64,000 bases of DNA from Limnoperna fortunei (lineage: Eukaryota > Mollusca > Bivalvia > Mytilida > Modiolidae): assembly GCA_944474755.1 (NCBI GenBank), contig OX104117.1, positions 43,293,222-43,357,221 of the forward strand. Direction: 5' to 3'. Numbering within the stretch: position 1 is the stretch's first letter; every line of letters starts with the position of its first letter. Made by a program: the position numbers and the translations under genes. Shown in pieces: positions 14,301-25,267 of this stretch. The notes below the pieces were generated by a model. The model was not told where the DNA came from. It did not search any database and worked only from the letters and a program-made list of their open reading frames with translations.

Positions 14301-17300
14301 TAGATTGATATTAATAGTTGGTCTTAATTCTGTTAGATTGCAGGAGTTTTGGTATCTTTGCTAGAAAACAAACCTGATGGAACATTTGACATAGACATAA
14401 TGAAGCAGAGGATTCGTCAGATCAATGATCCTCACTTCCCATTTACCAGACTTATATGCTTAGAAAATACACACAATTTTTGTGGAGGGAAAGTTTTACC
14501 GCTAACTTTTATGGAACAGGTAAATGGTCGATTTCTTTTTCATTGTTGTTAAACAAATAAAAATTTTAAGCGCCAGTTTATCAAAGAATTTATAGACTAC
14601 ATATTACATGGATGGAAAGGGTACTGTACATTTTTATCGTACATTTAGCTTTCATTTAGATGATTTTGTCCATGTAAAATAGGTGTAAGTGTCCTAATCA
14701 TATTTTGTCGGAGAACCTTATATGCATGTCAAGGCCTCACATTCACCTGTAGAGCATCACAATAATTACTTTTGGTGACGTCACATAAATATCAGTTGGT
14801 GCTAAACAGTATTTATACAATTGCTGAACAGTATGTTGTCTTTACCAAAAAAATTAAAAATAAACTGACATTTATATGTGTTTATCAGTTTACATTTTAC
14901 ACAATCTTTGTTTCAAAATAGAAACATTTAGGAAGAATATGGGCCTAATTGTAAAGTCCAATAAAGTAACATTTTTGGCTTAAAATGCATGACAAAGAGA
15001 TCATGACTCCTAGTATTCCATATGAGGTCCAATATTATTCCTCGACCTATATTAGGTCTTGGCTGTCACCTGGAACTACTACAGGAGTCTTGAAATAATA
15101 TATTTGTCTAGAGAAACAATTGTTTTATGACATACTTTAAAGTTGTTGTCTAGAGGCTCATCTCTTATTGTTGTTTATGCATGAAAAAGGTTAAGAATAC
15201 CTAACAATTTATTTAATCAAGTTAATTTCTTGTTATATTGATTATTTTAATTTTCAATTTAAAAATGATCTTCAGAGGGTAGCTAAGAGCTATCGATTTA
15301 CAATCTCTTTGGAATGAATTGTTCAGGCAATTAAATTTAAAAAGTTATTTGTTTTCGTCCATTCTCTGCACACATTGAATTCTGAATTTTTTCTGTCAGA
15401 AAAGGCAATTAAAAAAATATGCAAGCAGTTATGACATTTAAATAAACAAAGAAACTAACATTTATAATAGAAATGATTCTTATATCCAGGTATACAGCAT
15501 AGCTAAAGATACCAACGTGAAAGTGCATTTAGATGGTGCTAGAGTAATGAATGCAGCTACAGCTCTTTATATCCCTGTCAAAGATATACTGAAGTATACT
15601 GATTCTGTCAATATGTGTTTTTCAAAGGTACATATGTCATACCTGAGACCAAGATAAGGTGGTACCTCTGTGAATGAGCCTGTTACTTAATAGCTCACCT
15701 GACCCTAAGGGTAATGTGAGCTATTCTCATCACTGGGCTTCAATCCTTGGCCATTTGGAACAAGCTTGGCAGGAATGTTTATTGGGTGGTTCTTAACAAA
15801 GTTATCAAACAAAGCCAAAGTCTCTATTGTTGATGGCTGCTATTAAAAATTATCATTTTTAATATAAACTAGTCTCATAAAAAACCACTTAAATACTAAT
15901 TTTGCAAATCGACTTAATTTTCATAAATAATTAATGACCATTTGCATTCTTCTGACTTAGCTTTGAAATTGGAGCTAAAGTGTATTTACATGAAATAGAT
16001 GAATGAAACATACATACATTTTGCATATTACAATTTGCTTTAAATTTTATTAATATTTTGATTTTTTAAAATAGCTTCTGGATTAAGTGTATTTTCATCA
16101 CTTATTATCACTTTCATCATCAATGGTGTACATGGTGATCAGAACACAAAAAAGCTGCCACTGCAGGCCTTAGACCATAAACACCTGTAGGGGAAAATGT
16201 TCAAAAGGCTTCTAATCTGAAACTTGAACAGTTAATAGAAACCAGATTTATTTACCTAATTAGCATGGATATAACAAAACATAACTATGGTCAAATCACA
16301 CAAGTTGATTTGTGTTTGGTTTAATTCTATTGGGGAGCTAAGCCAGAGTAGAAAACGTTTGGCAGGAAAATTGGCAATCCTTGTGAATTAAGGTTGGAGT
16401 CACAGCCTGCCCATAGTAAGGCTCTAATTGATAACCTGTCTTGATAGGTCACATGATCAATAGTAGAGTACTAGCTACCTTAATCATTTTGTCGCTGAGG
16501 TAACTACATTAAAGTTGAATTTATGCTTGAACCTTGATGCATAATTCCTGAATGTTATTGCAGCTGTAATAGCGAGCAGCGAAGAGCTGTGAGCTCTATG
16601 GCAATTAAGTGTCATGTGATCAAAATGAAATAATGTGATCAAAATCTGCTTAATGCTGATATTGATTTTTTTTCTTCCGGAAGTTGATATCGTCAAAAAA
16701 CTGGAACAAAGTGAATGAAGAAAAGTACTAAAAATAATTTTAAGAAAGACTTGAAAATAAAGTTGACATCGATAAAAATTAAATGTTAAATTTAAAATTA
16801 ACAACAAACATTTCATACTATTTTTTTGCAATCTCTAAATCGATCTTTAAAAACTGACAATCACACTTCATGTGACGTCACAGTTACAAAGAAAGACGTC
16901 ACGTCACTACTGGAATTTAGAGGCACTATTAGGGTGATATGAAGTAATGTTAATTATGAAAAGCACATTATATATTGATAATAAAGGACTATATTGTCTG
17001 TGCTCGCATTTTGGCAATGCCTACTCCATAACAAAACGTTAGCTTTGTAATTAAATACACCAGATGATGTACAATAAAGAGGACATGTTTCAGAAGTCTT
17101 GACACACAATTTGTTAATAACAATCGTGTATCAAATCAAAATATGGGGTATATTATTAAAACAAAATTGTACCTTTATGTTTTCTGTGGATTCAGTTTCG
17201 ACATAAAAAAGTTTGTGAGCACATTTCAGACAGAAAACAATGACATGATATTTGTAAACAAGTTTGATTTCAAGATATACATGAAGAAAACAACAATCCA

Positions 17301-20300
17301 ATTTCTTTGACTGAATCAATATTGCAGTTCACCAATTTTGTTTCAATGTTATGTTTCACTGCAATCAGATTTTTGTTAAGGAGTATTTAAAAACAATTTC
17401 TACACTTTATAGGGTTTGTCAGCACCAGTGGGGTCTGTTATTGCAGGAACTGACGAATTCATTTTCAAGTAAGTTTTCATTATATGTCAATCGTATCAAA
17501 GAAGTTCTGTGTTGATACATGATTGACACAAACATTTATTAGTGCCTAAGTAGACTATAAATAAGTTAACATACTTTATTTCATCTGTATAGTAATATTT
17601 TTTCCGAGTTTGGTTTCTTATAGAAATAAAGTGCAATATATTTTCATATTTTACACTGTGTCTTGGTATTTTATGCAATTTCTGGGAAAAGTAGATGTGT
17701 TCCGGACATCAGCTTTATATTTTTACTGCCGTTTTGTAAACAAACATGGTTGAAAATGACATACATAATCTGCTCTCGAGTGGAGAATGAGCAGAATCAC
17801 TTGAAACTAAACAAATGGTAGTATAAATTCGATTGACAATAAAAGTAAAGTTAAAGAATTCATAGACAAACAAAAGAACAAATCTACTGTAAACTGTTTG
17901 AAACAAAATATTAACCAAGTGAAAATATGATAATATTGGACCTAGTTAAATACTACAAAATAGCAAAGATAATGAAAAATCACCTAAAAGCAGCCAAACA
18001 ATTATTACAATTATAATAAAAGGGTTATTGCATGAATATTGGGAAATAATAATGCAATAACCCTATATTATTGTTTTCTGCCCAATTATATATGCCACAA
18101 TATTGAAAAATATAAGGGAATAACCATGTAAGGTGGTGCTTGTATGAATCTGCTTTACTAAATAATTCATTAAACTGCACAGAAAAAAAAGTGTTATACC
18201 TCCTCAGAAATGAGGAGACAAATATATGAGGTTTATGAATTGACATAAAACTTATAAATTAGATGGATGGAAACAAATCCTTTCCTTTTACAACTAGTAC
18301 ATACTGAAAGCCTGGCTAATATTTCATACTTTGATGAAGGATTAACAACAAAAAATATTTTCTTCATCGAGGGATACGCTGATTATATTTATGTGCACAA
18401 CGAAAATTTTGTTATCCCTCAATGGAGAAAATATTTTTTGTAGTAAATACTTATAAATTAATTCAAACATTAAAATAAACTCAACACCTTAATTTGTGTA
18501 CTTGGACATTTTTTAAAAAAAAGATCAACACACAAAACTGTTAAGTTTTCAGCATAGTGATATATGGATCATTGGGTGTGTGTCTCCATGACAATGATTT
18601 TTTTCCATCCTATGATAGAAAATATTTTCCAGCCAATCAAAAGTCAGTATTCTCGTAGAATTAATTTTTTTTAATTATGGTATTCACATATTCAGTCAAC
18701 ATTACTCAGCTTTTTTATTGATATATCCAGTGCCAGACGTCTTAGGAAGGCTCTAGGTGGTGGCATAAGACAAGGAGGTATACTAGCTGCAGCGGCACTA
18801 TTTGCCTTAGACAATGTTGTCCCTAGGTTACGGGTAGACCATGAGTTGGCTATGAGTTTATCAAAAGGTAAATGCCTTGCCTATGAGTACATTCTGAAAA
18901 CTTATTTAAATTAACTATTGAAGTTTAGCACTTGTTTACTAGTGTTAGTTCTAAGACCATACTTTAATGCTTCCGAGAGCTGCCTAGCATGTCTCCAGTT
19001 GTGTAGTAGAGGAATTACACAACTTGGGGTTTGTCAGGTTAAAAATATGGAAAGCCTGGCCATGTACCACAGTGGTTAATGTTTGGAAAGTGCCCTGCTC
19101 CTTTGCAGGATGAAGAGTCTTGTCAATTTAAAAAAAAGAGTAGCCAGTACAAAAGACTAAATTCTTCATGTCTATCCAATACTCCATACTTTTTCCCGTG
19201 GGAGTCAAAATTCTGTTCCTGTTCTTCCATCCCTTTTCCCAGGTGATTAAATGTTTTTAAACTTGTTCTTGTCCTGAAAATTGCTGAAATATTGCTCGCT
19301 GGATGTAAACATTCAACCAATTAATCAATCAAACTTAAAGTTTGATGGGCAGAAACATTTTATGTTGTGTTTGTCGAATATAATTGGCAAGCTAAAAATA
19401 GATCCACAACTTATTTTAATAAATCAGATAATGAAAGTGGTGAAATTTGGCCCATTAACTAACGGTTTGCTTGCGGATAATGTTATTTCTATATATTTGC
19501 AAAGTTGCATCAGAGAAAGTTAAAACATTTACTGGAAACTTTTATTAAAGCAGCTAAAATGAGAACTGATCATGTGAACATGAAGCGATTGTTGATAGTC
19601 AGTATTTTTTTTTAATTCTTAACACATATCAATATCAATATTATCTTTTTCAATATAAAGTAGTTTGTGATCTTTGAACAAAAATTATTTGATTTGATCC
19701 GTAATTTGATTTGTCTTATAGTTTCAAATTTTGATATTTGTTTTTTATCAGTACATGTCTAGGTAAGTTGTAGATGCACGTGATATATTAATAGACATGC
19801 ACAGAACCAAAGCATTATAAATATCACAACGTTTGGCAATTTCTTCCTTTTTTTTTTTAGATATATATTGGACTAAATTATATTTCCTAAGTTTAAAGTG
19901 TTGTAATTCATTATATTTAGTTTCAGTTTTGTACTGTTTATTGAGTTATATTTAAGTTTTGCTTTTTAAGATGTACAATATCTATAGCTTTACAATACAT
20001 CGTTTTCAAGATATAATCGTTCTCATTAAAGGAGGCGAAACTTGTAATGCTGATCACGTGACATCATAAAAATTTAGGGCACTTTTAGTGGAAAGGGGCA
20101 TCATTTAAAATGAAATGGGACAGCTCAAGAAAGACGATGCAAAAAAAAAACCTGTGCTGTGTTGTGCCCAGGTGCAAAGCCCACACTAAATTTATGGAAG
20201 AGGGTCTAGTTTTATGACGTTCAGACAATGTTAATGTTGGTGCGTTGAGGAAAGTGCCCTAAATAAAATCATGTGATAAGCTACAGCTAACTACCTATCT

Positions 20301-23300
20301 TGAAAACGGTGTATTAAAATTTAAACTTGCATAACAAGTTTCAATGCTTATTCTGCTTTTATAGAATTAACATTTTCAATGTGATATAGAGGATCATATG
20401 ATTATAGCCCTCAGCACATGTAGGTACCTCTCAACATACATGTGTATATCTGTATATACTCTTGGTTCCCACTCAACATAGCCGTGTATAAATCCCTCAA
20501 TATATATTGTCTCTCTAAAGTTCAGATTTAGTTTTGGTAGCTTGTAGCTTTGGTAGGTTGTAATAAGTACCCATGGAAAATGTGTTGCTTGTTATGCTTT
20601 AGGTACTATTGGTAAGGTTTATTTAGGCTTAAGTTAGATCATAGGTACTGTATTATGATAATGTAATTCTGAATGTTGCCATGTCAATGCATCAATATGG
20701 ATGTGTCCAAGGCTGGTGGTGAATGAATAAGTGTTAAGTGATCAGAAATTAAAACTATTGTTATATGATGGTAAAATTTTTGCTGTCATTTTTCATTGAA
20801 GTCTGTCAGTGGCTGCATTGTCTGTCCATTAATGGCTAGTTTCCTGACTCATACCTAAATGAGTGATTGTTTTCATATTAATTTAAACCATTTAAAGGAT
20901 ACAGGAACAGAACATTTTATTTTTAGTTTAGATGAATTTTTGATCAGATTAATCTTTGGTTTTGTTGTTGAAAATATTTTTAAGTAGTGTTTCTCTGAAT
21001 TATTTATTAGTGATATATTGGATTAAAAAGTGAAAAAATAAAAAAATAAAAATTGTGTTTCTGCCACTTACATTAATACAGTTTTATTCTACATGTATTA
21101 TGATATTCTTGCAAGATGTACTTACTCATTTTGTACATTTCTCTATTCCCTTATTAGGAATTATGGAGTGCCACAGCAACTTAGTTTCAATAGATATCAA
21201 CGGAGTTCATACAAACATTGTTTTCATTACAATGTTACGTGATGATATAACAGCCCATCAGTTACATGATAGACTACTGCAGGTATCAGTTATATTACTG
21301 TTTATAATGTGTATTTATACCCCTGCTCAGGGTATATAGTGACTGGGGTGTCTGTCTTTCCGTCAATCTCTCCATCGGTCTTATCATCCGGTATACTTTT
21401 TCTTATGCCCAATTCCCCTTACACTACTAAATTGAATTTTGATGAAACTTACACAGAATCTTTGTCACTTATTTCCATTGTTCACTTGTTTAACATTTTG
21501 ATCGGAATGATATCTGGGGTTTTCCATAGAAAAAAATGGACTTTATCATTGACATGAGAGGGTAACCATCTCGTATCCCCAACTCCACCTACACCATTGA
21601 ATGAAATTTGATAAACATTTCACAGAATGTTTGTCATATAGTGCCATTTTGCACCTGATATTTAACATTTTGATCAGATTAATATTTGGGATGTTTTGAA
21701 TTGGGAAGCAGGGGTATCAATTAGTGAGCAGTGCTGTCATTTTTTACTGGTTAGAATAGTGGTATCAGAGTCTAATATAGGTGTGATACTGTTGATGATT
21801 TTCCTCAGGACTTTTAAAACCAGTTATTACCTATGGTTACCAATGTCTGTTGAAAATGCTGGAGTCAGTTTGCTCCTCTGTATATGGCCTATTGCCTCCT
21901 CACTGTTTCTATTTATAGGATCACACTGTAATGTCACATCACTCAGGGCAATGTCCTATATTTTTTTAAGTATGGTGCTATTAAAATGATCAGGTAGTAT
22001 CATCAAACTTAAAAAACATTATATTTGCTGTGTTTGATTTGTGAGAATGGAGTTCCAGTGAAACATGGCATCAAATGAGAACATGGAGATGCATTGGAAT
22101 TTGTTTTATTGCAAAACATCAAAGATACATGTTTACTTATTTGTCAAGGTGAAATAAATGTAACATCCTTTAGTAACACTTAGTAGAAACTGACACTAAT
22201 GTGTTATATCATACTTGTAGATACTGTAATGTGTAAAGATCAAAATGAATCTCTACAAGCTGTAACTACTTTAACCAAGATTAAAAACCATGAATAGCCA
22301 TATTCAAAACAGCAGTAGGTAGATAGCTGGTCATGGTCACTATAGATAATTGTAAAGGCACCTTTTTCTCTTCATTATTGCACCATTGGCTTGCATACCT
22401 AATGGTGGCTTAATAGTTGTCAGTTTTTTCATTGAGATGATTCTTATGTCTCTGTAAAATAGGGGCCTCAGTGGCCAAGTCGTTAAGGTAGTTCATCTAC
22501 TCTTGATCACGTAATCTGTCAACACTGAGATTGCGGGTTTGATTCTCACTGCAGGCAGGGTGTACTCGACTCCAATCTTGACAAGGATTGCCAGTTTTCC
22601 TACTGCAGGTCGACGGTTATCTCCGGTTACTCCGGCTTCCTCCCCAAATAAAAACTGGACACCATGATATTGCTGAAAATTGCTGAAAGTGGCATTTAAA
22701 CACCATTCAAACAAACAAGCAAACAAACATCTTTGTAAAATATAAAGAAGTTATTGCTTATGTAATCAACATTTCCATTTTATATTGAAAAGAAACTGAG
22801 GAAAACTGACAAGACAGGCTATGTAGTGTAGTACTCTATAAATGAAAGATGTTATTTAGAAGTAAGCTGTGACTAACTATTAGGCACAGTATATTTAGAA
22901 ACTTATTTCCCTGATCAAAATTTATTCACTTTAAATATTATATTTGTCTCCCATTTTGGAGTAAAGTTGGGACTTTTGCTGCTTTTAAAAATTGTTGAAG
23001 ACAATTATTGGCATATTTTTTTCCTGCCATTTTTAATAAAATGTATAGATACAAGATTAATAAATTTCATAAAACTTAAATGTAGCAATTTTAAGCTCCA
23101 GTGGTCCATATTAATGCCATGGATCTTTTTTAGCTCACCTGACCCAAAGGGTCAGTGTGAGCTATTCTCATCACTTTGCATCGTCGTCTTCGTCGTCGTC
23201 GTCTTCGTCTTCGGCCGTAAACTTTTCACATTTCAATCTTTTTCTCCAAAACCCCTTAGCCAATTAGAACTAAACTTGGCAGGAATGTTTATTGGGTGGT

Positions 23301-25267
23301 TCTTTACAAAGTTTGAGTTTTTGGTGCTGATCAAATATTAAACATGGCTGCCAGAGCCATTAATGCGTTCTGATTGGCTGAATTTCAAAAATCTTCTTCT
23401 CATAAACTGCTTGGCAGATTGATTTGAAATTTTGCAGAAATGTACCTTAGATGGTCCTCTACAAAGTTTGAGTTTTTTGTGCAGATCCAAAATCCAAGAT
23501 GGCCGCCATCGCAGGACATAGTTTAACATAGGACCCTATGGGAAAAACATACAAACAACTTCTTCTCTGAAACTGTTCCACACAATGAAGCCAAATTATG
23601 AAGGAAATGAAGGTTAGATAATTATCTTATTGTTTTGGGTTTTTCGAGCCAATTGCAAATTCAACATGGCTTCCAGGGCCATTAATGCGTTCTGATTGGC
23701 TGAAATTCAAAAATCTTCTTCTCATAAACTGCTTGGCAGATTGATTTGAAATTTTGCAGAAATGTACCTTAGGTGGTCCTCTACAAAGTTTGAGTTTTTT
23801 GTGCCGATCCAAAATCCAAGATGGCCGCCATCGCAGGACATAGTTTAACATAGGACCCTATGGGAAAAACATATAAACATCTTCTTCTCTGAAACGGTTC
23901 CACACAATGAAGCCGAATTAATAAGGAAATGAAGGTTGGATAATTATCTTATTATTTTGGGTTTTTCAAGCCAATTGCAAATTCAGCATGGCTTCCAGGG
24001 CCATTAATGCGTTCTGATTGGCTGAAATTAAAAAATCTTCTTCTCATAAACTGCTTGGCAGATTGATTTGAAATATTGCAGAAATGTACCTTAGGTGGTC
24101 CTTTACAAAGTTTGAGTTTTTTGTGCCGTTCCAAAATCCAAGATGGCCGCCATCGCAGGACTAAGTTTAACATAGGACCCTATGGGAAAAACATACAAAC
24201 AACTTCTTCTCTGAAACTGTTCCACACAATGAAGCCAAATTATGAAGAAATGATTAATGGATATTTATCTTATTATTTTGAGTTTTTTGAGCCAATTGCA
24301 AATTGAACATGGCATCCAGGGCAACTAATGGGTTCTGATTGGCTGAAATTTCAAAAATCTTCTTTTTACAAATCGCTTAGCAGATTGATTTGAAATATTG
24401 CACAAATGTACCTTAGATGGTCTTCTACAAAATTTGAGTTTTTTGTGGCGATCCAAATTCCAAGATGGCCGCCACGGTGGAACACAGCTTAACATAGGTC
24501 TCTATGGGAAAACCATATAAACAGCTTTTTCACTGAAACTTAGTTCCACACAATTTAACCATATAATGCAGAAGTGAATCTTTGATAGTAATCTTATTAT
24601 TTTAAGTATGTTTCGACCCGATAGGAAATTCAACATTGCTGCCAGAGCTGCAAATGCGTTCTGACTGGCTGAGCAGATTTTAGGATATGTGATATTATAT
24701 GGTCCTCTACCAATTTTGAGTTTTTTGTTTCGATCCAAATTACAAGATTGCTGCCACAATGGAACATCACTGAACATACTAACCTATGAAAAAACATAAA
24801 AACTGCTTCTTCTCAGAAAATCTCCTACTGCTGATTGTAAATTCAACATGGCAACATTCATAGAAACAGCATCTTCACATAAACTCTTTAGCATTTAATA
24901 TCAAAATTTGCAAAAAAAGTATTGTCTTAAAAAGTTTTTTTGTAAGTCAGGTGAGCGATACAGGCTCTTAAGAGCCTCTAGTTTTAAACTTGGCACATTT
25001 TGACAAATGTGGCCTTTAAACCCTGTTTCTTAAAAAGAAACAGCTCTGCTAAAAAGTTTTTAAAAATAATTTGTTTCTATTAATTAGGTCACAGATGAAG
25101 AAAAGAGATCAGTGGGAGAGGCAGTCATAGTGAAAACTGTGCCATATAATAAAAAGCTTCTTAGATTTGTTTTACATAGTGACATCTCGTCTGATGATGT
25201 GGATTTAGCCATCAAAAAGTTTCAGTTTGTTCTTCAAGAATTTGCTCATCTAACAAGGTCTCAATAA
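8087..25267 (+). CDS. THA1: L-threonine aldolase, copy A (nine coding exons)
   Basis: A PLP-dependent fold-type I enzyme that splits L-threonine or L-allo-threonine into glycine and acetaldehyde. Exons: 8087-8345, 11171-11254, 12307-12395, 14337-14519, 15490-15627, 17413-17468, 18731-18867, 21158-21282, 25088-25267. Joined they give 1251 nt, or 416 residues plus stop, with every junction GT-AG and in phase. Diagnostic motifs are [10 protein letters not shown] (52-61), PSGTMGN (exon 2), the ring-stacking His133 in GSHSHIF, ENTHN (187-191), HLDGAR with Asp220 for the PLP nitrogen, [11 protein letters not shown] with the Schiff-base Lys251, and GGGIRQGG (279-286). The first ~50 residues are a basic extension that could be a mitochondrial presequence (inference). 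The start is the first ATG after an acceptor at 8084, so a 5' UTR intron is likely. Introns are long and repeat-filled. Confidence 0.95.
8369..8513 (+). repeat. intron 1 internal duplication, unit 1
   Basis: Nearly the same sequence recurs at 9681-9840 (ttcaaattctaaaatattg .. gaagacatgcattca .. ctttataatgctttgat). A duplication of about 150 bp inside intron 1 of copy A. Confidence 0.75.
8758..9052 (-). mobile_element. degraded relic of the 146-bp minisatellite element
   Basis: Matches the right-hand part of the 28.3-29.9 kb element: ggctgctgataaatagtaca, ctcagtttcatggtccag, and the terminal piece gatgagac .. ctgtgtccatgcttgt. It has about one monomer and many substitutions, so it is an older insertion in intron 1 of copy A. 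Confidence 0.7.
9053..10560 (+). repeat. degenerate tandem repeats of about 170-200 bp in intron 1
   Basis: The phrase taccaagcctagttgtgcat and relatives recur near 9078, 9238, 9435 and 10090, each followed by a variant of gattttaaatgagttatggc and a TTGTTATAT-like stretch. A second copy of the 8369-8513 block lies inside it (9681-9840). The array is too diverged to count units reliably. Confidence 0.55.
11171..11254 (+). CDS. THA1: aldolase A exon 2
   Basis: 84 nt between tttattttag and gtatat. Encodes [17 protein letters not shown] then [11 protein letters not shown], with the PLP-phosphate-side SGTMGN loop. Confidence 0.93.
11305..11554 (-). mobile_element. tRNA-derived SINE with perfect 20-bp target-site duplication
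   Basis: On the minus strand it reads ggccacaatggccatg, gttaagg (A-box region), gggggttcgattctcac (B box), then the body with ccaataaaaactgg-type sequence, atgaaatagctgaaaaattg, gtgttaaacaccattcaaac and a CAAA tail. It is flanked on both sides by aatgaaatgatagtggtttg (11285-11304 and 11555-11574), the hallmark of target-primed retroposition. It lies antisense in intron 2 of copy A. The head looks like a Ser/Leu-type tRNA with a long variable arm (inference from spacing). Confidence 0.92.
11759..11940 (+). mobile_element. tRNA-derived SINE, internally deleted
   Basis: Begins ggggcctcggaggttgagtg with A-box gtggttaagg and the phrase gatcacatggtctgtcaaca, then jumps from ctagaaggtc to the 3' end caaacatcattcaaac and a CAAA tail. 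The ccaataaaaactgg segment is missing. Confidence 0.85.
12307..12395 (+). CDS. THA1: aldolase A exon 3
   Basis: 89 nt between attgtag and gtatgt. Encodes (V)[14 protein letters not shown] then [15 protein letters not shown]. His133 corresponds to the cofactor-stacking histidine of the family. The acceptor is supported by the same position in copy B. Confidence 0.88.
12549..13980 (+). repeat. old element of the ggtcaggtgagct family, split by a MITE
   Basis: Starts near gggtcaggtgagctattg, then a ctgtcgtcatcatcagcgtc-like stretch, and diverged tandem units with caatatggccactacaggac, aacatagaaccccatgg and related words. These correspond to the better preserved array at 23.1-25.0 kb. It is interrupted by a younger insertion at 13156-13484. 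Non-coding, in intron 3 of copy A. Confidence 0.65.
13156..13484. mobile_element. 329-bp Mutator-like MITE with 9-bp target-site duplication
   Basis: Terminal inverted repeats of about 80 bp: catcggaaacccacgt .. taccacttaccgac .. acttgtagatattttcttg on the left and the complement on the right (13399-13484). The element is flanked by atagaaatg at 13147-13155 and 13485-13493. Long TIRs with a 9-bp duplication are typical of Mutator-like elements. It has no open frame of note. Confidence 0.85.
14276..14340 (+). repeat. 33-bp tandem duplication over the exon 4 acceptor
   Basis: The block ending ttctgttagattg occurs twice in direct succession (ending 14307 and 14340). The second copy supplies the real acceptor at 14335-14336. 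Use of the first (AG at 14302-14303) would add 33 in-frame nucleotides that include a TAA stop. Copy B has only one such block. Confidence 0.85.
14337..14519 (+). CDS. THA1: aldolase A exon 4
   Basis: 183 nt, phase 0 at both ends, residues 145-205. Begins [12 protein letters not shown] and contains [10 protein letters not shown]. Donor is gtaaat. Confidence 0.93.
15490..15627 (+). CDS. THA1: aldolase A exon 5 (catalytic lysine)
   Basis: 138 nt, phase 0-0, acceptor tatatccag, donor gtacat. Residues 206-251: [18 protein letters not shown], then the final CFSK whose Lys251 forms the Schiff base with PLP. Confidence 0.93.
15694..15850 (+). repeat. fragment of the agctcacctgacc family
   Basis: tagctcacctgaccctaagg, gtgagctattctcatcac, then tggcaggaatgtttattggg match the left end of the 23.1 kb element closely. 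Truncated, in intron 5 of copy A. A further diverged piece may lie at 16095-16245. Confidence 0.75.
16330..16500 (-). mobile_element. degraded SINE
   Basis: The reverse complement contains gttaagg-like A-box sequence, ggtcacatgatcaatag-type phrases and ttggcaatccttgtgaatta. It belongs to the same family as the SINE at 11305 but is diverged and lacks a clear tail. Confidence 0.65.
17413..17468 (+). CDS. THA1: aldolase A exon 6
   Basis: 56 nt between ctttatag and gtaagt. Encodes [18 protein letters not shown] plus two bases. Confidence 0.92.
18345..18444. mobile_element. 100-bp foldback element
   Basis: Inverted arms 18345-18376 and 18413-18444 share acaaaaaatattttcttcat-type sequence ending gagggata. 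Located in intron 6 of copy A. Likely a small MITE. Confidence 0.6.
18731..18867 (+). CDS. THA1: aldolase A exon 7
   Basis: 137 nt between atatccag and gtaaat. Encodes [16 protein letters not shown], then [17 protein letters not shown] and [12 protein letters not shown]; the GGGIRQ segment is a family signature. Confidence 0.93.
19060..19331 (+). mobile_element. diverged SINE-like sequence
   Basis: A-box-like ccacagtggttaatg near 19068 and a 3' tail aaaattgctgaaatattgct followed by an aatcaatc run. The tail type also occurs at 7846-7914 and, inverted, at 62675-62735. The middle is too diverged to align. Confidence 0.5.
21158..21282 (+). CDS. THA1: aldolase A exon 8
   Basis: 125 nt between cttattag and gtatca. 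Encodes [16 protein letters not shown], then [14 protein letters not shown] and so on: the small C-terminal domain. Confidence 0.92.
21318..21710 (+). repeat. element with gggtata hairpin and two diverged internal units
   Basis: Opens with a small hairpin, tataccc / gggtata, then gtctgtctttccgtc. Two units follow, about 170 bp apart: cccttacactactaaattg .. taacattttgatcgga and cacctacaccattgaatg .. taacattttgatcaga. Intron 8 of copy A. Confidence 0.6.
22462..22729 (+). mobile_element. full-length tRNA-derived SINE with 13-bp target-site duplication
   Basis: ggggcctcagtggccaagtc with A box, gcgggtttgattctcac (B box), gtgtactcgactccaatctt, cggcttcctccccaaataaa and the end caccattcaaacaaacaagc. 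Flanks tctctgtaaaata (22449-22461) and tctttgtaaaata (22730-22742) differ by one base. Intron 8 of copy A. Confidence 0.88.
23124..24981 (+). mobile_element. Helitron-like non-autonomous element with 322-bp monomers
   Basis: Left end reads TC then ttttttagctcacctgaccc, preceded by a host A. Right end has gtcaggtgagcgatacagg, a 16-nt palindrome aggctcttaagagcct (24962-24977), then CTAG at 24978-24981 followed by a host T. A 5' TC, a 3' hairpin before CTRR and insertion between A and T are Helitron features. The interior holds about five tandem units. Antisense open frames inside it repeat the same peptide once per monomer and are artefacts. Located in intron 8 of copy A. Confidence 0.7.
23340..24850 (+). 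repeat. tandem array of about 322-bp units
   Basis: The word caacatggc or a close variant recurs near 23341, 23663, 23985, 24306, 24632 and 24845. Each full unit carries attaatgcgttctgattggc, cttggcagattgatttgaaa, ccaagatggccgccat and acataggaccctatggg. The first three units are nearly identical and the last two are diverged. Confidence 0.88.
25088..25267 (+). CDS. THA1: aldolase A exon 9 and stop
   Basis: Starts [17 protein letters not shown] after taattag and ends FAHLTRSQ then TAA at 25265-25267. Contains [20 protein letters not shown], the family's C-terminal segment. Confidence 0.92.
   Translation, partial: VTDEEKRSVGEAVIVKTVPYNKKLLRFVLHSDISSDDVDLAIKKFQFVLQEFAHLTRSQ

Noticed and set aside
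23338..24173. Three similar minus-strand open frames beginning [13 protein letters not shown]
   Set aside because: They are the antisense of successive 322-bp monomers and so repeat with the array; not a gene family.
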